From CAYPZL01 sp964415045 (GTDB taxonomy: Bacteria; Planctomycetota; Phycisphaerae; Sedimentisphaerales; Anaerobacaceae): a DNA stretch of 32,840 bases. Location of the stretch: contig CAYPZL010000046.1 in the NCBI GenBank assembly GCA_964415045.1, positions 1-32,840 on the forward strand, written 5' to 3'. This document shows positions 9,176-15,914 of the stretch, in pieces. The notes beneath the pieces are model-generated. The model was given only the letters and a program-made list of their open reading frames with translations, ran no database searches and was not told the DNA's origin. The position numbers and the translations under genes are program-made. Positions within the stretch are counted from its first letter, which is position 1. Every line of letters starts with the position of its first letter.

Positions 9176-9353
9176 CGTGCTCGACGTCTGGTATCGCCGG
9201 CAGTATGAAAACCCGGAATCATTTGCTTACCTGCGGGCGGGCATCGATGTTGCGACCGTCAACCCGAGTCTGTTCTTCCAGATGTTCAAGCACCCGCTTA
9301 CCGATGCGGGGCTGGCGCAGTTTGTCAACGACTGGAAGAGAGTGCGGAAATAG
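9174..9353 (+). pseudogene. 3' remnant of a transaldolase / fructose-6-phosphate aldolase gene
   Basis: This short frame lies between the regulator and the sugar kinase. It translates to about 59 residues ending GIDVATVNPSLFFQMF, then KHPLTDAGLAQFVNDWKRV and a stop. That is the characteristic C-terminus of small (TalC/MipB-type) transaldolases, in which a TVPP-like strand is followed by HPLTDxG and a FxxDW helix. All of the rest, including the catalytic lysine strand, is missing. The frame starts at the regulator stop codon. A GTG at 9177 could initiate it, but a 58-residue piece cannot form the barrel. The best explanation is a deletion that fused the end of a sugar-locus gene to the regulator gene. 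Confidence 0.72.
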
Positions 9354-9356
9354 ACG

Positions 9357-10301
9357 ATGACAAAGACGATCATGGCCTTGGGTGAGGTGCTGTGGGATAT
9401 TCTGCCTTCCTGCGTTGTGCTGGGAGGCGCCCCGTTCAACTTCGTCTATCGAGTCAACAGTCTCGGCGATACCGGTCTGATGGTCAGTCGTCTCGGCCGG
9501 GACGACCTGGGCCGGCGGGCCCGCGACAAGGTGGTTTCGCTCGGTCTGGATCCCTCCCTTCTGCAGTGGGATGACGATGCCCCTACCGGCACGGTGCAGG
9601 TGAGCTTCGATGCCGACAACAATCCCGACTACGTCATTATTCCCGACGTGGCGTACGACCGGATCGCGCTGACCGATGCGTTGCGCGAGGCGGCGGCGCG
9701 GGCGGACTGTTTGTGTTTCGGTACGCTGGTCCAGCGCTGTGAGGCCTCACGAGCGACGCTGGCGAAGACGTTGGAAGAAGCACCGGGCGCCCTGAAACTC
9801 CTGGATGTCAATTTGAGAAGGGACTGCTACGATCCCGGCAGCGTCGCGTTCTCGCTGCAGGAGGCCGATGCACTCAAGCTCAACGAAGACGAGGCCCACG
9901 AGGTGGGCGCGATGCTGGGGATTCGGCACGGGACCCTTGCCGAATTCTGCCGGGCGATCATCGAACGATGGAATTTGCGGTTCTGCCTGGTGACACTGGG
10001 TGCGGAGGGGGCGTTCGGACTTTCCGCCGACGGGGATCAGGCCTACGCCGCCGGATACAAAGTCGAGCTTGCCGACTCGTGCGGGTCCGGCGATGCGTTC
10101 TCCGCCGGTTTTGTGCACAAGATCCTGCGGCAAGCGTCGCTGGCGGAGGCGGTGGCGTTCGGCAACGTTCTCGGAGCCATCGTGGCCACGCAAACCGGCG
10201 CCACGGCGCCGATAGGAAGCGATGATATCGATGCCTTTGTCGAGCGGGGGATCGAGCGGGTCAGGCACCGCGAGTTCGAGAAATGGTCGACAGACAAATG
10301 A
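9357..10301 (+). CDS. PfkB-family carbohydrate kinase (fructokinase-like)
   Basis: This 314-residue ribokinase-fold kinase would phosphorylate a sugar with ATP in the cytoplasm. N-terminal substrate-side residues are in GEVLWDILP and LGGAPFNFVYRVNSLG (residues 9-38). The second PfkB signature DSCGSGDAFSAGF (about 240-252) supplies the anion hole and the catalytic Asp246. GEVLWD and GGAPFN are typical of fructokinases, though the exact sugar is not proven. It starts three bases after the stop of the transaldolase remnant and is followed after 12 bp by a secreted protein gene, suggesting one transcript from the GntR promoter. Confidence 0.9.
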   Translation: MTKTIMALGEVLWDILPSCVVLGGAPFNFVYRVNSLGDTGLMVSRLGRDDLGRRARDKVVSLGLDPSLLQWDDDAPTGTVQVSFDADNNPDYVIIPDVAYDRIALTDALREAAARADCLCFGTLVQRCEASRATLAKTLEEAPGALKLLDVNLRRDCYDPGSVAFSLQEADALKLNEDEAHEVGAMLGIRHGTLAEFCRAIIERWNLRFCLVTLGAEGAFGLSADGDQAYAAGYKVELADSCGSGDAFSAGFVHKILRQASLAEAVAFGNVLGAIVATQTGATAPIGSDDIDAFVERGIERVRHREFEKWSTDK

Positions 10302-10313
10302 GGTGGGGCGCAG

Positions 10314-11579
10314 ATGGCGAAACGGCGTATCGTGGTGGTGCTGTTCGTAGCCGGGGTGCAGGCGGTCGCGGTCGGTCGGCCGGCGCCGGGCGATGTGTTT
10401 CGCGAGTACATGTGGTGGAACGAGGGTGGCGACGCGGGCGGATCGCTGCGGGTCGGGGGAAAGCACGGGCAGGAGCATCCGGACCGGGGCTGGGCCCGCG
10501 ATTACATCAACGCCGCCGTGGTGGTGAAGCACGATTTCGATCTGGAGCACGCCGTTCGGGCCGAGGTGGTCATCGAGAAGATCCTCTGTCACGACTCGAC
10601 GCGCGGGCTGGCGATCGAGATCAACGGGAACCGTTGGATACGGGTCCCGGAGGCCGAGGCGATCCCTTACCCTCCGTGGCAGTATCAGCATCACGTATAT
10701 CCCGTGGTCCCGGTGCCGCTGTCGTTTCTCAAGAGCGGCGCGGGCAATCGGTTTCGCATGCGCGTCGATCCCGAGCATCCGTGGAAGTGGCCGCAGAATC
10801 TCATCTACGGCGTGCACTTTCGCATCTATTACGATCCCGCGAAGAAACCCCACCCAACGGGACGGATCTTTTCGCTCGAACCCGGCGCGGCGCTCGGCAA
10901 GGCCGTTCGACTGCAGGTGGAGGCCGAGAGTCCCTGTGCTGCGATCAAGCGCGTGGAGTACGTCGGACACCACGAGGACGTCAACTACGAAGGGGACGGG
11001 CGCTACACCCAATGGCATTATCATTTCTTCCACGGACAGATCACCCATCACCTCGGCACCGCCACCGAAGCGCCGTACGCGCTGACCTGGGATACGTCGT
11101 GGGTCCCGGACCAGAAGCAGCCGATGGCCTTAGCCGCCCGGATCATCGACGGGACCGGGATGATCTACATGACCGAGGCGGTGACGGACTTGCGTCTCGA
11201 CCGCGACGGCTTCTCGGTCGAATTGTGCAAGCCTTACGACGTCCCGAAGAAATGGGTGACGCGCAGCGGCGAAAAGGAGGAACGCTTTGTCGTTACCGGC
11301 GATCTGCAAAAGGCGGTGGCCGCCCGGCTCGTCTGGTCGAGCTGGAGCCCGGGGTACATGCGCGGGATCTATATCAACGACGAGAAAGTGTTCGATCGGG
11401 AGGGGCCGAAGTACCAGTATTACTTCCACCAGGTGACGCTTGACGACGTCGGTGCATTGCAGGGCGGCGTCAACATTCTCAAGACGGGCAAGACGCCAAA
11501 GATCGACGGACACATGGTCCACGGGATGGAGGTGAACTGGCCCGGCATTATGGTCCTCGTTCAGTACGCGGACAAATAG
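10314..11579 (+). CDS. Secreted protein of unknown function
   Basis: This 421-residue protein has an N-terminal signal-like segment (RRIVVVLFVAGVQAVAVG). The mature part is rich in Trp, Tyr and His (YMWWNEGGDAGG, YPPWQYQHHVYPVVPVP, GRYTQWHYHFFHGQ) and seems to consist of beta-sandwich-like segments. One of them (AEVVIEKILCHDSTRGLAIE) recalls galactose-binding-type modules, but I cannot name a family. Its place after a sugar kinase and before a secreted FG-GAP protein suggests a part in polysaccharide recognition or breakdown outside the cytoplasm. The start is supported by close spacing to the kinase gene. No catalytic motif was recognised. Confidence 0.75.
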   Translation: MAKRRIVVVLFVAGVQAVAVGRPAPGDVFREYMWWNEGGDAGGSLRVGGKHGQEHPDRGWARDYINAAVVVKHDFDLEHAVRAEVVIEKILCHDSTRGLAIEINGNRWIRVPEAEAIPYPPWQYQHHVYPVVPVPLSFLKSGAGNRFRMRVDPEHPWKWPQNLIYGVHFRIYYDPAKKPHPTGRIFSLEPGAALGKAVRLQVEAESPCAAIKRVEYVGHHEDVNYEGDGRYTQWHYHFFHGQITHHLGTATEAPYALTWDTSWVPDQKQPMALAARIIDGTGMIYMTEAVTDLRLDRDGFSVELCKPYDVPKKWVTRSGEKEERFVVTGDLQKAVAARLVWSSWSPGYMRGIYINDEKVFDREGPKYQYYFHQVTLDDVGALQGGVNILKTGKTPKIDGHMVHGMEVNWPGIMVLVQYADK

Positions 11580-11652
11580 CAACGTCCCGGACCTGATCGC
11601 AGGCTCCGGGGGATTCCTATAGAAGCTCTGTGGTGACCACAGGAGAGGGCAC

Positions 11653-12855
11653 ATGAGGCGACACACAATGCTCACGACGGCAGGCATCCTCGCTATTCTG
11701 ACGGCTTCGCTCGCACACGCCGGCGCGATCCCATTCAAACACACGGCGATTGACGACAGTGTCAAGGACCCGTGGGCCAAGATGGTGGCGGATATCGACG
11801 GAGACCGGTTTCGAGATATCATCGTCGGGGGCCGTAGCGGTCCCCTGGTATGGTATCGATATCCTGACTGGGAGCCGACGGTCATTGCAAAAGGCGGCTA
11901 CCGGACCGTGGACGGCGAAGCCGGCGATATCGACGGCGACGGCGACCTGGATATCGTCATGGGCGGACTGATCTGGTATGAGAACCCGCTTCCACGTGGC
12001 CGGGCCACGCGGACGGGCTCATGGAAGGCCCACCGGGTCGCGGATCATAAAACCCACGATCTGGAACTGGCCGACCTGGACAAGGACGGCGACCTTGATA
12101 TCGTCACGCGCGATCAGTCGGATTTCGGCGCGAAGGCCGGCGACAAGATCTACCTGTGGCGCCAGGATGAGGATGACAGGTGGTCTCACAAGATCGTTGC
12201 CTGCCCTCACGGCGAAGGCCTTGCGCTCGGCGATCTGGACCGGGACGGAGATGAAGACGTGGTTATTGGCGGCATCTGGTACGAGAACCCCGGCCGGATC
12301 CTCGACGGCGCGTGGCCGGCGCACAAGTTCACCGACTGGCATCCGAGTGCGACCGTTCAGGTGGCCGATGTCAACGGTGACGGTCGCGCCGACGTTGCCC
12401 TTTCGCCTTCGGAATTGAAGGGAAACTGGTATCGGCTTTCGTGGTTCGAGGCGCCGGCCGACCCGAGCCGGGGCAACTGGATCGAGCATGTCGTCGTCGA
12501 TTCGATAGAATGCGTCATCCATGGCCTGGTGACGGCCGATTTCAACGGCGACGGGGCTGTGGACATCGCGGCGTCGGAGATGCACCAGGGCAAGGACCCG
12601 GATGAGGTAGCGATCTTCGTCAACCGCAGCGGCGGAACCGCGTGGGACAAGCAGATTCTCTCCACCAGAGGATCGCACTACATTCAGGCCGCCGACATCG
12701 GTCGTGACGGGGACGTCGATCTCATCGGCGCCAACTGGAGCGGCCCTTACCAGCCGGTCGAGATGTGGGAAAACACATCCGCCGGCCGGTCGACTCCGTC
12801 CGGCACGCGCGGCGACGTGCCCGCGCCGCAGGGGAAGCAGCGGCCCGGCCCGTAG
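11653..12855 (+). CDS. Secreted FG-GAP/VCBS-repeat beta-propeller protein
   Basis: This 400-residue protein has a cleavable signal peptide (about residues 1-24, ending SLAHAGA). Its body is made of repeated calcium-binding blades. At least six DxDxDG-type loops are visible: DIDGDGDLDIVMGG, DLDKDGDLDIVTRD, DLDRDGDEDVVIGG, DVNGDGRADVALSP, DFNGDGAVDIAASE and DIGRDGDVDLIGAN. Each is followed by a W(Y/F)E(N/A)P-type strand, as in planctomycete VCBS proteins. The likely role is binding or scaffolding at the cell surface; no enzyme domain is seen. AGGAGAGG at 11641-11648 is a good ribosome-binding site for the ATG at 11653. It is probably the last gene of the carbohydrate locus. Confidence 0.9.
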   Translation: MRRHTMLTTAGILAILTASLAHAGAIPFKHTAIDDSVKDPWAKMVADIDGDRFRDIIVGGRSGPLVWYRYPDWEPTVIAKGGYRTVDGEAGDIDGDGDLDIVMGGLIWYENPLPRGRATRTGSWKAHRVADHKTHDLELADLDKDGDLDIVTRDQSDFGAKAGDKIYLWRQDEDDRWSHKIVACPHGEGLALGDLDRDGDEDVVIGGIWYENPGRILDGAWPAHKFTDWHPSATVQVADVNGDGRADVALSPSELKGNWYRLSWFEAPADPSRGNWIEHVVVDSIECVIHGLVTADFNGDGAVDIAASEMHQGKDPDEVAIFVNRSGGTAWDKQILSTRGSHYIQAADIGRDGDVDLIGANWSGPYQPVEMWENTSAGRSTPSGTRGDVPAPQGKQRPGP

Positions 12856-13198
12856 TCCGCCTCGTCGGGGCCGATCAATAGCGCCCCGCCCGCGTACCAG
12901 TGCAAAGTTGCATCGCTGCATAGCCTCAACTGCCCGCAGCGACAGCCCCCGGGCGGTACGCTCGTTGCTTTCCTTTCACTGGGCGCGCGGCTGTCAATTC
13001 TTGCCTGTACGGCGGGCGTCGCATTCGTTTGCTTATCCCCGCGCGCCCCCTGATTCCTGCCGTTCCATCCAGCGGCGTGACACAGCGCAACCAGAAGCAG
13101 ACGGCCCGCGAGGCCGCAGATGGTGGTAGCGTCTATCCGAAGCATTGTCCTTGCTTCCTTCCCGGAGCCCGCGCCTTGATGCGGGCCGCTTGCCGGCT
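12856..13198. other. Gene-poor stretch between convergent genes
   Basis: The FG-GAP gene (plus) and the SPFH gene (minus) converge here. I see one hairpin, GCCCGC-N8-GCGGGC at 13167-13186, 12 bases past the SPFH stop; it could end that transcript, but no T-run follows. A minus-strand frame starting at 13145 has a signal-like N-terminus, but it would run into the FG-GAP gene and resembles nothing known, so it is not called. Confidence 0.5.
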
Positions 13199-14182
13199 CT
13201 ATGATCCGGTGTCGGTGTCGGTGTCGTCGCTACCGCGGGTCTGGCTCAGGGCCGCCAGGCCGCCGATGGCGCCGAGGTTCATCGTCTCCAGAGCCGAACT
13301 GGGCACGATGATCATCGAGCCTTTCTCCTTGAGGCCCTCGAACAGCATGTTCATGCCGCGCAGGTGCATCGCGCCGGGATTCGATTCGTATTGCCTGGCG
13401 GCCTGCGCGAATTTCTCGGCGATTTCGGTCTCGGCCGTTCCCAGGATGATGCGGGCGTGACGCTCCCGCTCGGCCTGCGCCTCTTTCGACATCGCGTCTT
13501 CGAGTTCCGCCGGCAGAATGATGTCGCGAATCTCCACGGACTGGACCGTGATGCCCCAGGGGTTGGTCTTCTCGTCGAGGATTTCCTGGAGCTTCTTACC
13601 GAGCTGCTCCCGATGCGACAGCATTTCGGTCAGTTGATGCGTGCCGATGATGTCACGCAAGGCGGTCTGGGCGCTGAGCACGATGGCCTGGTAGAAGTTC
13701 TCCACCTCCAGGATCGCCTTTTTGGCGTCCCAGACCATCCAGAAGCAGATGGCGTCGACGTTGACGGGGACGGTGTCCTTGGTGAGCGTCGACTCGGAGC
13801 TGAAATCGGTCGAGCGGATACGCATATCGACCGACTGCGTGACACTCTCGATGATCGGGATGATAAAGAAGGGCCCCGGACCCCGGAGGGCGTGGAACCG
13901 GCCGAGTCGCAGGACGATGGCGCGTTCCCACTGATTGGCGATCTTGATGCCGAAGAAGCAGATGTTCGCCACGAGGGCGGTGACGATGATGATGTAGATG
14001 TTCCACTGTTGCCAGGTGCCCTCGGTGAGCCGGTTGAGGCCGGCGCCGGCCAGCACGACCACGGCGGCCGCCAGGGCGGCGACCCAGTTGAGAGAGGCCG
14101 CCTCGGCCTCCAACTGCGTCGTGGCCTTGTACTCGCGGGCGAGGCTTGCCCGAGCGACTTTGCCCTTTCTTCTCTCAGCCAT
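13199..14182 (-). CDS. SPFH/band 7 membrane protein (stomatin/prohibitin/HflK-like)
   Basis: This 327-residue protein has two hydrophobic segments (VAALAAAVVVLAGAGLN and IYIIIVTALVANICFFGI, roughly residues 34-80). An SPFH domain starts at WERAIVLRLGRFHALRGPGP and continues through VDMRIRSTDFSS and the KDTVPVNVDAICFWMVWD strand. A coiled-coil rich in Glu and Ala follows (EAQAERERHARIILGTAETE), then a Gly/Ala-poor tail. SPFH proteins form ring-shaped membrane scaffolds that often regulate membrane proteases. Its start overlaps the end of the upstream YtrA-type regulator gene by 8 bases, so the two are coupled. No NfeD-like protease partner lies next to it, which is unusual for bacterial slipins. 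Confidence 0.9.
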   Translation of the reverse strand: MAERRKGKVARASLAREYKATTQLEAEAASLNWVAALAAAVVVLAGAGLNRLTEGTWQQWNIYIIIVTALVANICFFGIKIANQWERAIVLRLGRFHALRGPGPFFIIPIIESVTQSVDMRIRSTDFSSESTLTKDTVPVNVDAICFWMVWDAKKAILEVENFYQAIVLSAQTALRDIIGTHQLTEMLSHREQLGKKLQEILDEKTNPWGITVQSVEIRDIILPAELEDAMSKEAQAERERHARIILGTAETEIAEKFAQAARQYESNPGAMHLRGMNMLFEGLKEKGSMIIVPSSALETMNLGAIGGLAALSQTRGSDDTDTDTGS

Positions 14183-14552
14183 TTTCCTGTCTCCTTTGCA
14201 AATGCTCGACGATCTCTTTCAGCGTTAGGTTGTACTGATGACCCCGAGCGACGAACTCGTCGCAGATTTGTCGAAGCATGCGTTTTCTTTCCGCTTCGCC
14301 GATCTGGACCTCGCGCTGGCCGACGAAGGTTCCGGTGCCCTGCTGCGTGTCCAGGACCTTGAGGATCTCCAACTCGGAATAGGCCTTGCGAATCGTGTTG
14401 GGGTTGACCTGCAACTGCACGGCCAATTCCCGCACCGTCGGCAACTGCTCGCCGGGCAACAGCCGGCCCGAGGCGATCCCGTAGCGAATCTGATCGACGA
14501 TCTGCCGGTGGAAGGGCACCCCGCTTTTCAAATCCAGCTTGAACTCAATCAT
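14175..14552 (-). CDS. GntR-family regulator, YtrA subfamily
   Basis: This 125-residue protein consists of a GntR winged helix (GVPFHRQIVDQIRYGIASGR, then LPTVRELAVQLQVNPNTIRK and AYSELE) and a short two-helix C-terminal extension. It has no large effector domain, which is the layout of the YtrA group. Those regulators usually control a neighbouring ABC transporter or membrane-stress gene. Here the only coupled gene is the SPFH protein, whose start overlaps by 8 bases. I chose the ATG at 14552 rather than the longer frame from 14669, because the extra N-terminal part lies across the promoter and does not resemble GntR. Autoregulation is likely given the inverted repeats in its promoter. Confidence 0.88.
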   Translation of the reverse strand: MIEFKLDLKSGVPFHRQIVDQIRYGIASGRLLPGEQLPTVRELAVQLQVNPNTIRKAYSELEILKVLDTQQGTGTFVGQREVQIGEAERKRMLRQICDEFVARGHQYNLTLKEIVEHLQRRQENG

Positions 14553-14585
14553 GCAAACGCTCCGTTCGGCTTCCCAATGCAATAG

Positions 14586-14620
14586 TATAACAATGTTATA
14601 GTGTACTATTACTATAGTAC
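14586..14620. promoter_or_regulatory. Two adjacent inverted repeats, candidate GntR/YtrA operators
   Basis: TATAACA-A-TGTTATA (14586-14600) is a perfect 15-base dyad covering the -10 element. GTACTAT-N4-ATAGTAC (14603-14620) is a perfect 7+7 dyad filling the spacer and part of the -35. The second has the outer GT...AC arrangement found in many GntR-family operators. Binding by the encoded regulator would block its own promoter. This is inference from position and symmetry. Confidence 0.55.
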
Positions 14621-14622
14621 AA
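14595..14622 (-). promoter_or_regulatory. Promoter of the gntR-SPFH operon
   Basis: Read on the minus strand, TTGTAC (14622-14617), a 16 bp spacer and TATAAC (14600-14595) make a good sigma70-type promoter. It lies about 43 bases ahead of the ATG at 14552. The surrounding 50 bp are strikingly AT-rich compared with the genes. Confidence 0.55.
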
Positions 14623-14760
14623 TATGGCACGAGGTCGAGAGAAAAATAATTTTTTAAGTCCTTTTCCAAAAGGGTCTTATGGGGATTGTAAAAAAATTTG
14701 TGTGCGACGAATCTGCATCATCCTGAGCCATAGCCCCCTGCCTCAACTCATCAGAGGGTC
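14623..14760. other. Intergenic stretch between the gntR promoter and the palindromic repeat
   Basis: No gene is seen. It contains a dyad CCTTTT-CC-AAAAGG (14660-14673) and an A-tract. The sequence ATCATCCTGAGC (about 14717-14728) resembles the tip of the dispersed repeat that starts at 14761, and may be a worn fragment of another copy. Confidence 0.35.
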
Positions 14761-14925
14761 GTCATGCTGAACGAAGTGAAGCATCCGGGCCGGGAAGGAG
14801 AAGTCTGCCTCGCAACAGAAGGCCCGCGCGATGGGCAGATGGTACTCGTCAGTAGTCTCCAAACGAGAGGTATCTCAAAGCCGCAGCCCGGATCCTTCAC
14901 TCCGCTGCGCTGCGTTCAGGATGAC
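14761..14925. repeat. Palindromic dispersed repeat, copy A (165 bp)
   Basis: The left end reads GTCATGCTGAACGAAGTGAA and continues to a CATCCGGGC motif. The right end, read in reverse, begins GTCATCCTGAACG and continues to GTGAAGGATCCGGGC with a 9-10 base insertion. The two ends therefore form long imperfect terminal inverted repeats around a core of roughly 95 bases without a gene. The same ends occur at 30970-31076, and a single arm is at 23674-23714. It looks like a MITE or REP-type element. Its right end is 10 bases from the stop codon of the bcp fragment. Confidence 0.7.
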
Positions 14926-14935
14926 GTACGCTGCG

Positions 14936-15343
14936 TCAGGCGAGTGCGGCTTGCGCGTTTGGAACGGTGTCCAGCGGTTTTACTTTGTACGAGACCTGGA
15001 GAATCTTGCCTTTTTCGTCGATCAGGAACGAGGAGCGGATGATGCCTTCGTAGGTCTTGCCGTACATCGACTTCTCGCCCCACGCGCCGTAGGCCTGGGC
15101 GACCTTGTGGTCCGCGTCCGAGAGCAGCGGGAATCCAAGGTTGTATTTGTCGTCGAACTTCTTCTGCTTGGCCGGCGCGTCCGGGCTGATCCCTACCGCG
15201 CCGACGTTCGCCTTCGCCAGATCCTTGCCGGAATCACGAATGCTGCACGCCTGCTTCGTACAGCCCGGCGTGTCCGCCTTCGGGTAGAAGTACACCAGCA
15301 ACCTCTTGCCTTTGAAATCCGCCGGCGTCAGGTACCGGGCCGT
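14936..15343 (-). pseudogene. bcp: 5'-truncated peroxiredoxin gene (Bcp/PrxQ type)
   Basis: This frame encodes the main part of an AhpC/TSA-family thiol peroxidase: DFKGKRLLVYFYPKADTPGC with the peroxidatic Cys in the TPGCT motif, a second Cys five residues on (CTKQAC), then GISPDAPAKQKKF and the strand SSFLIDEKGKI. The normal first 30 or so residues, including the PDFxLPDxxG strand, are absent. Reading upstream there are only about 14 further codons before a TAA at 15346-15344, then a TGA, and then the promoter region of blaI. No ATG is available at the front. Either the gene was truncated by a rearrangement that brought in the blaI promoter, or it is a non-functional fragment. Initiation at TTG 15301 would still give a protein without its first strand. 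Confidence 0.75.
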
Positions 15344-15400
15344 TTATGGACGTCACCCGTCGGGTTAGCCCGGCGGCGCGAAAAAAAATTCACTTTTCTC

Positions 15401-15429
15401 TTGCAGTCTCTACAACTGTAAAGTACTCT
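15401..15429 (+). promoter_or_regulatory. Promoter of blaI and the giant M56 gene
   Basis: TTGCAG (15401-15406), a spacer of exactly 17 bp and TACTCT (15424-15429) form a good promoter. It lies about 30 bases ahead of the blaI ATG and just outside the truncated bcp frame on the other strand. Confidence 0.6.
15411..15420. promoter_or_regulatory. Candidate BlaI operator in the promoter spacer
   Basis: TACA-AC-TGTA is a perfect inverted repeat placed between the -35 and -10 elements. BlaI/MecI repressors recognise dyads built around TACA...TGTA, and in staphylococci they bind over the promoters of their own operon. The match of motif, regulator and position makes autorepression the simplest reading. 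Confidence 0.65.
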
Positions 15430-15458
15430 TGTCATCGTTAGAGCTAAAGGAGGTTCTC

Positions 15459-15860
15459 ATGGCGAAAAGAGATTGTGAGCTGACCGAAGCCGAATGGGCG
15501 ATTATCCAGGTGGTCTGGGAGCACCAGCCCTGTGCGGCCCCGACGGTGCAGGAAGAGCTGGCGGAGCGCAAGCAGTGGACCTACAGCACGGTCAAGACGC
15601 TGATGGACCGGATGGTGGGCAAGGGGCTGCTCACGACCGAGCGGATTCGCAACCTGATTCTGTATCGTTCCGCCGTGAGCCGGACCGACGCCCAGCAGGG
15701 CGAGCTGATGCGTACGGTCAAGCGGGCGTTCGGCGGGGCGTTCACGCCCATGATGCAGTTCATGTTGGAAAGCGACGCGCTCTCGCCCGAGGAGATTGGC
15801 GAACTGCAGGCCATGATTCGGAAGAAACGGCGGCGCGAGAAAACCCGGGCAAAGCGGTAG
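15459..15860 (+). CDS. blaI: BlaI/MecI/CopY-family transcriptional repressor
   Basis: This 133-residue protein has a winged helix at about residues 4-75: LTEAEWAIIQVVWEHQPCAA, then TYSTVKTLMDRMVGKGLLT, the signature recognition helix of the family. A C-terminal dimerisation helix region follows (TPMMQFMLESDALSPEEIGE), and then a Lys/Arg-rich tail. It should repress the operon by binding the TACA-N2-TGTA dyad, and be relieved by cleavage or modification triggered by the M56 protein encoded 54 bp downstream. A very strong Shine-Dalgarno AAAGGAGGT (15446-15454) sets the start at 15459. A beta-lactam role is not implied; this family is expanded in planctomycetes with varied partners. Confidence 0.93.
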   Translation: MAKRDCELTEAEWAIIQVVWEHQPCAAPTVQEELAERKQWTYSTVKTLMDRMVGKGLLTTERIRNLILYRSAVSRTDAQQGELMRTVKRAFGGAFTPMMQFMLESDALSPEEIGELQAMIRKKRRREKTRAKR

Positions 15861-15914
15861 TCCGTTTGTAACAAAGCGAGCCGCTGGACGTCGTTAGTAC
15901 GCGGAGGTTCGATC

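Noticed and set aside
12747..13145. Minus-strand frame with a signal-like N-terminus after the SPFH gene
   Set aside because: It would run over 100 bases into the FG-GAP gene, has weak ribosome-binding signals and ends in low-complexity sequence; not enough to call a gene.
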